In this document: piece after piece, positions 6,285 through 6,304 of the stretch
How the letters are laid out: the number at the start of each line of letters is the position of its first letter
Position numbering within the stretch: the stretch's first letter is position 1
Source of the DNA: an uncultured Prevotella sp.
GTDB lineage: Bacteria; Bacteroidota; Bacteroidia; Bacteroidales; Bacteroidaceae
Reading direction: 5' to 3'
DNA: 6,304 nucleotides
Assembly: GCA_946999025.1 (NCBI GenBank)
Contig: CAMQBP010000119.1
Span: forward strand, 1 to 6,304
Position numbers and translations under genes: made by a program
Notes under the pieces: model-generated
Database searches by the model: none
What the model was told of the DNA's origin: nothing
What the model saw: the letters and a program-made list of their open reading frames with translations, nothing else

Positions 6285-6304
6285 CATCCTACAATGATAG
6301 GATG
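6285..6304. repeat. Short inverted repeat cut by the window end
   Basis: CATCCTA (6285-6291) and TAGGATG (6298-6304) are exact reverse complements separated by CAATGA. The right arm ends on the last base, so the true stem may be longer. It could be a second hairpin, a protein-binding palindrome or chance. The remaining bases around it (6243-6284) show no supportable gene. Confidence 0.4.

Noticed and set aside
6260..6304. The 3' end of a convergent - strand gene (reads HPIIVGWEMAYGYC then TGA)
   Set aside because: Fourteen codons are too few to judge, and the stretch contains a perfect palindrome. The bidirectional hairpin 17 bases beyond its stop makes it possible but not supportable.

Overview
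The window looks like part of a mobile or formerly mobile island from a Bacteroidota chromosome (Bacteroides/Prevotella type). The evidence is a good match to the Bacteroidota promoter (TAnnTTTG, with a TTG box 20 bases upstream) before the main operon, the lack of purine-rich Shine-Dalgarno motifs before any start, and integrases of the kind common in that phylum. Species cannot be named. All supported genes lie on the + strand.

Left half (1-2706): two tandem, paralogous tyrosine recombinase genes, 20 bases apart. Each is broken by one in-frame TAA. The first is open to the left window edge and is cut between its catalytic arginine and the rest of the active site. The second is cut after its N-terminal arm-binding domain, leaving a 376-codon open frame with a complete catalytic set. 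A perfect 17-bp hairpin then separates the integrases from the next operon.

Right half (2707-6242): a compact four-gene operon. It begins with a Bacteroidota-type promoter overlapped by four TGTTCA/TGAACA half-sites in exact mirror symmetry. Then follow an AbiEi-family antitoxin/regulator, an AbiEii-family nucleotidyltransferase toxin (11-bp overlap), a PP2C-family phosphatase (4-bp overlap) and a helix-rich protein I do not recognise (3-bp gap). A hairpin at 6197-6242 closes the operon and could terminate on both strands. The first two genes form a type IV toxin-antitoxin pair of the AbiE kind. Such pairs are normally two-gene systems, so the tightly coupled phosphatase and unknown protein are the most novel part of the window. 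The phosphatase keeps the two-metal core ligands but lacks the phosphate-binding arginine and the third-metal aspartate of canonical PP2C.

A working model (inference): the operon is an intact toxin-antitoxin or phage-defence module stranded beside a decayed integration module. The AbiEi protein represses from the mirror-symmetric operator, and the PP2C and the unknown protein may modulate or transduce the toxin's state. The last 60 bases hold only a short palindrome cut by the window edge. I saw no tRNA, rRNA, CRISPR array or riboswitch.
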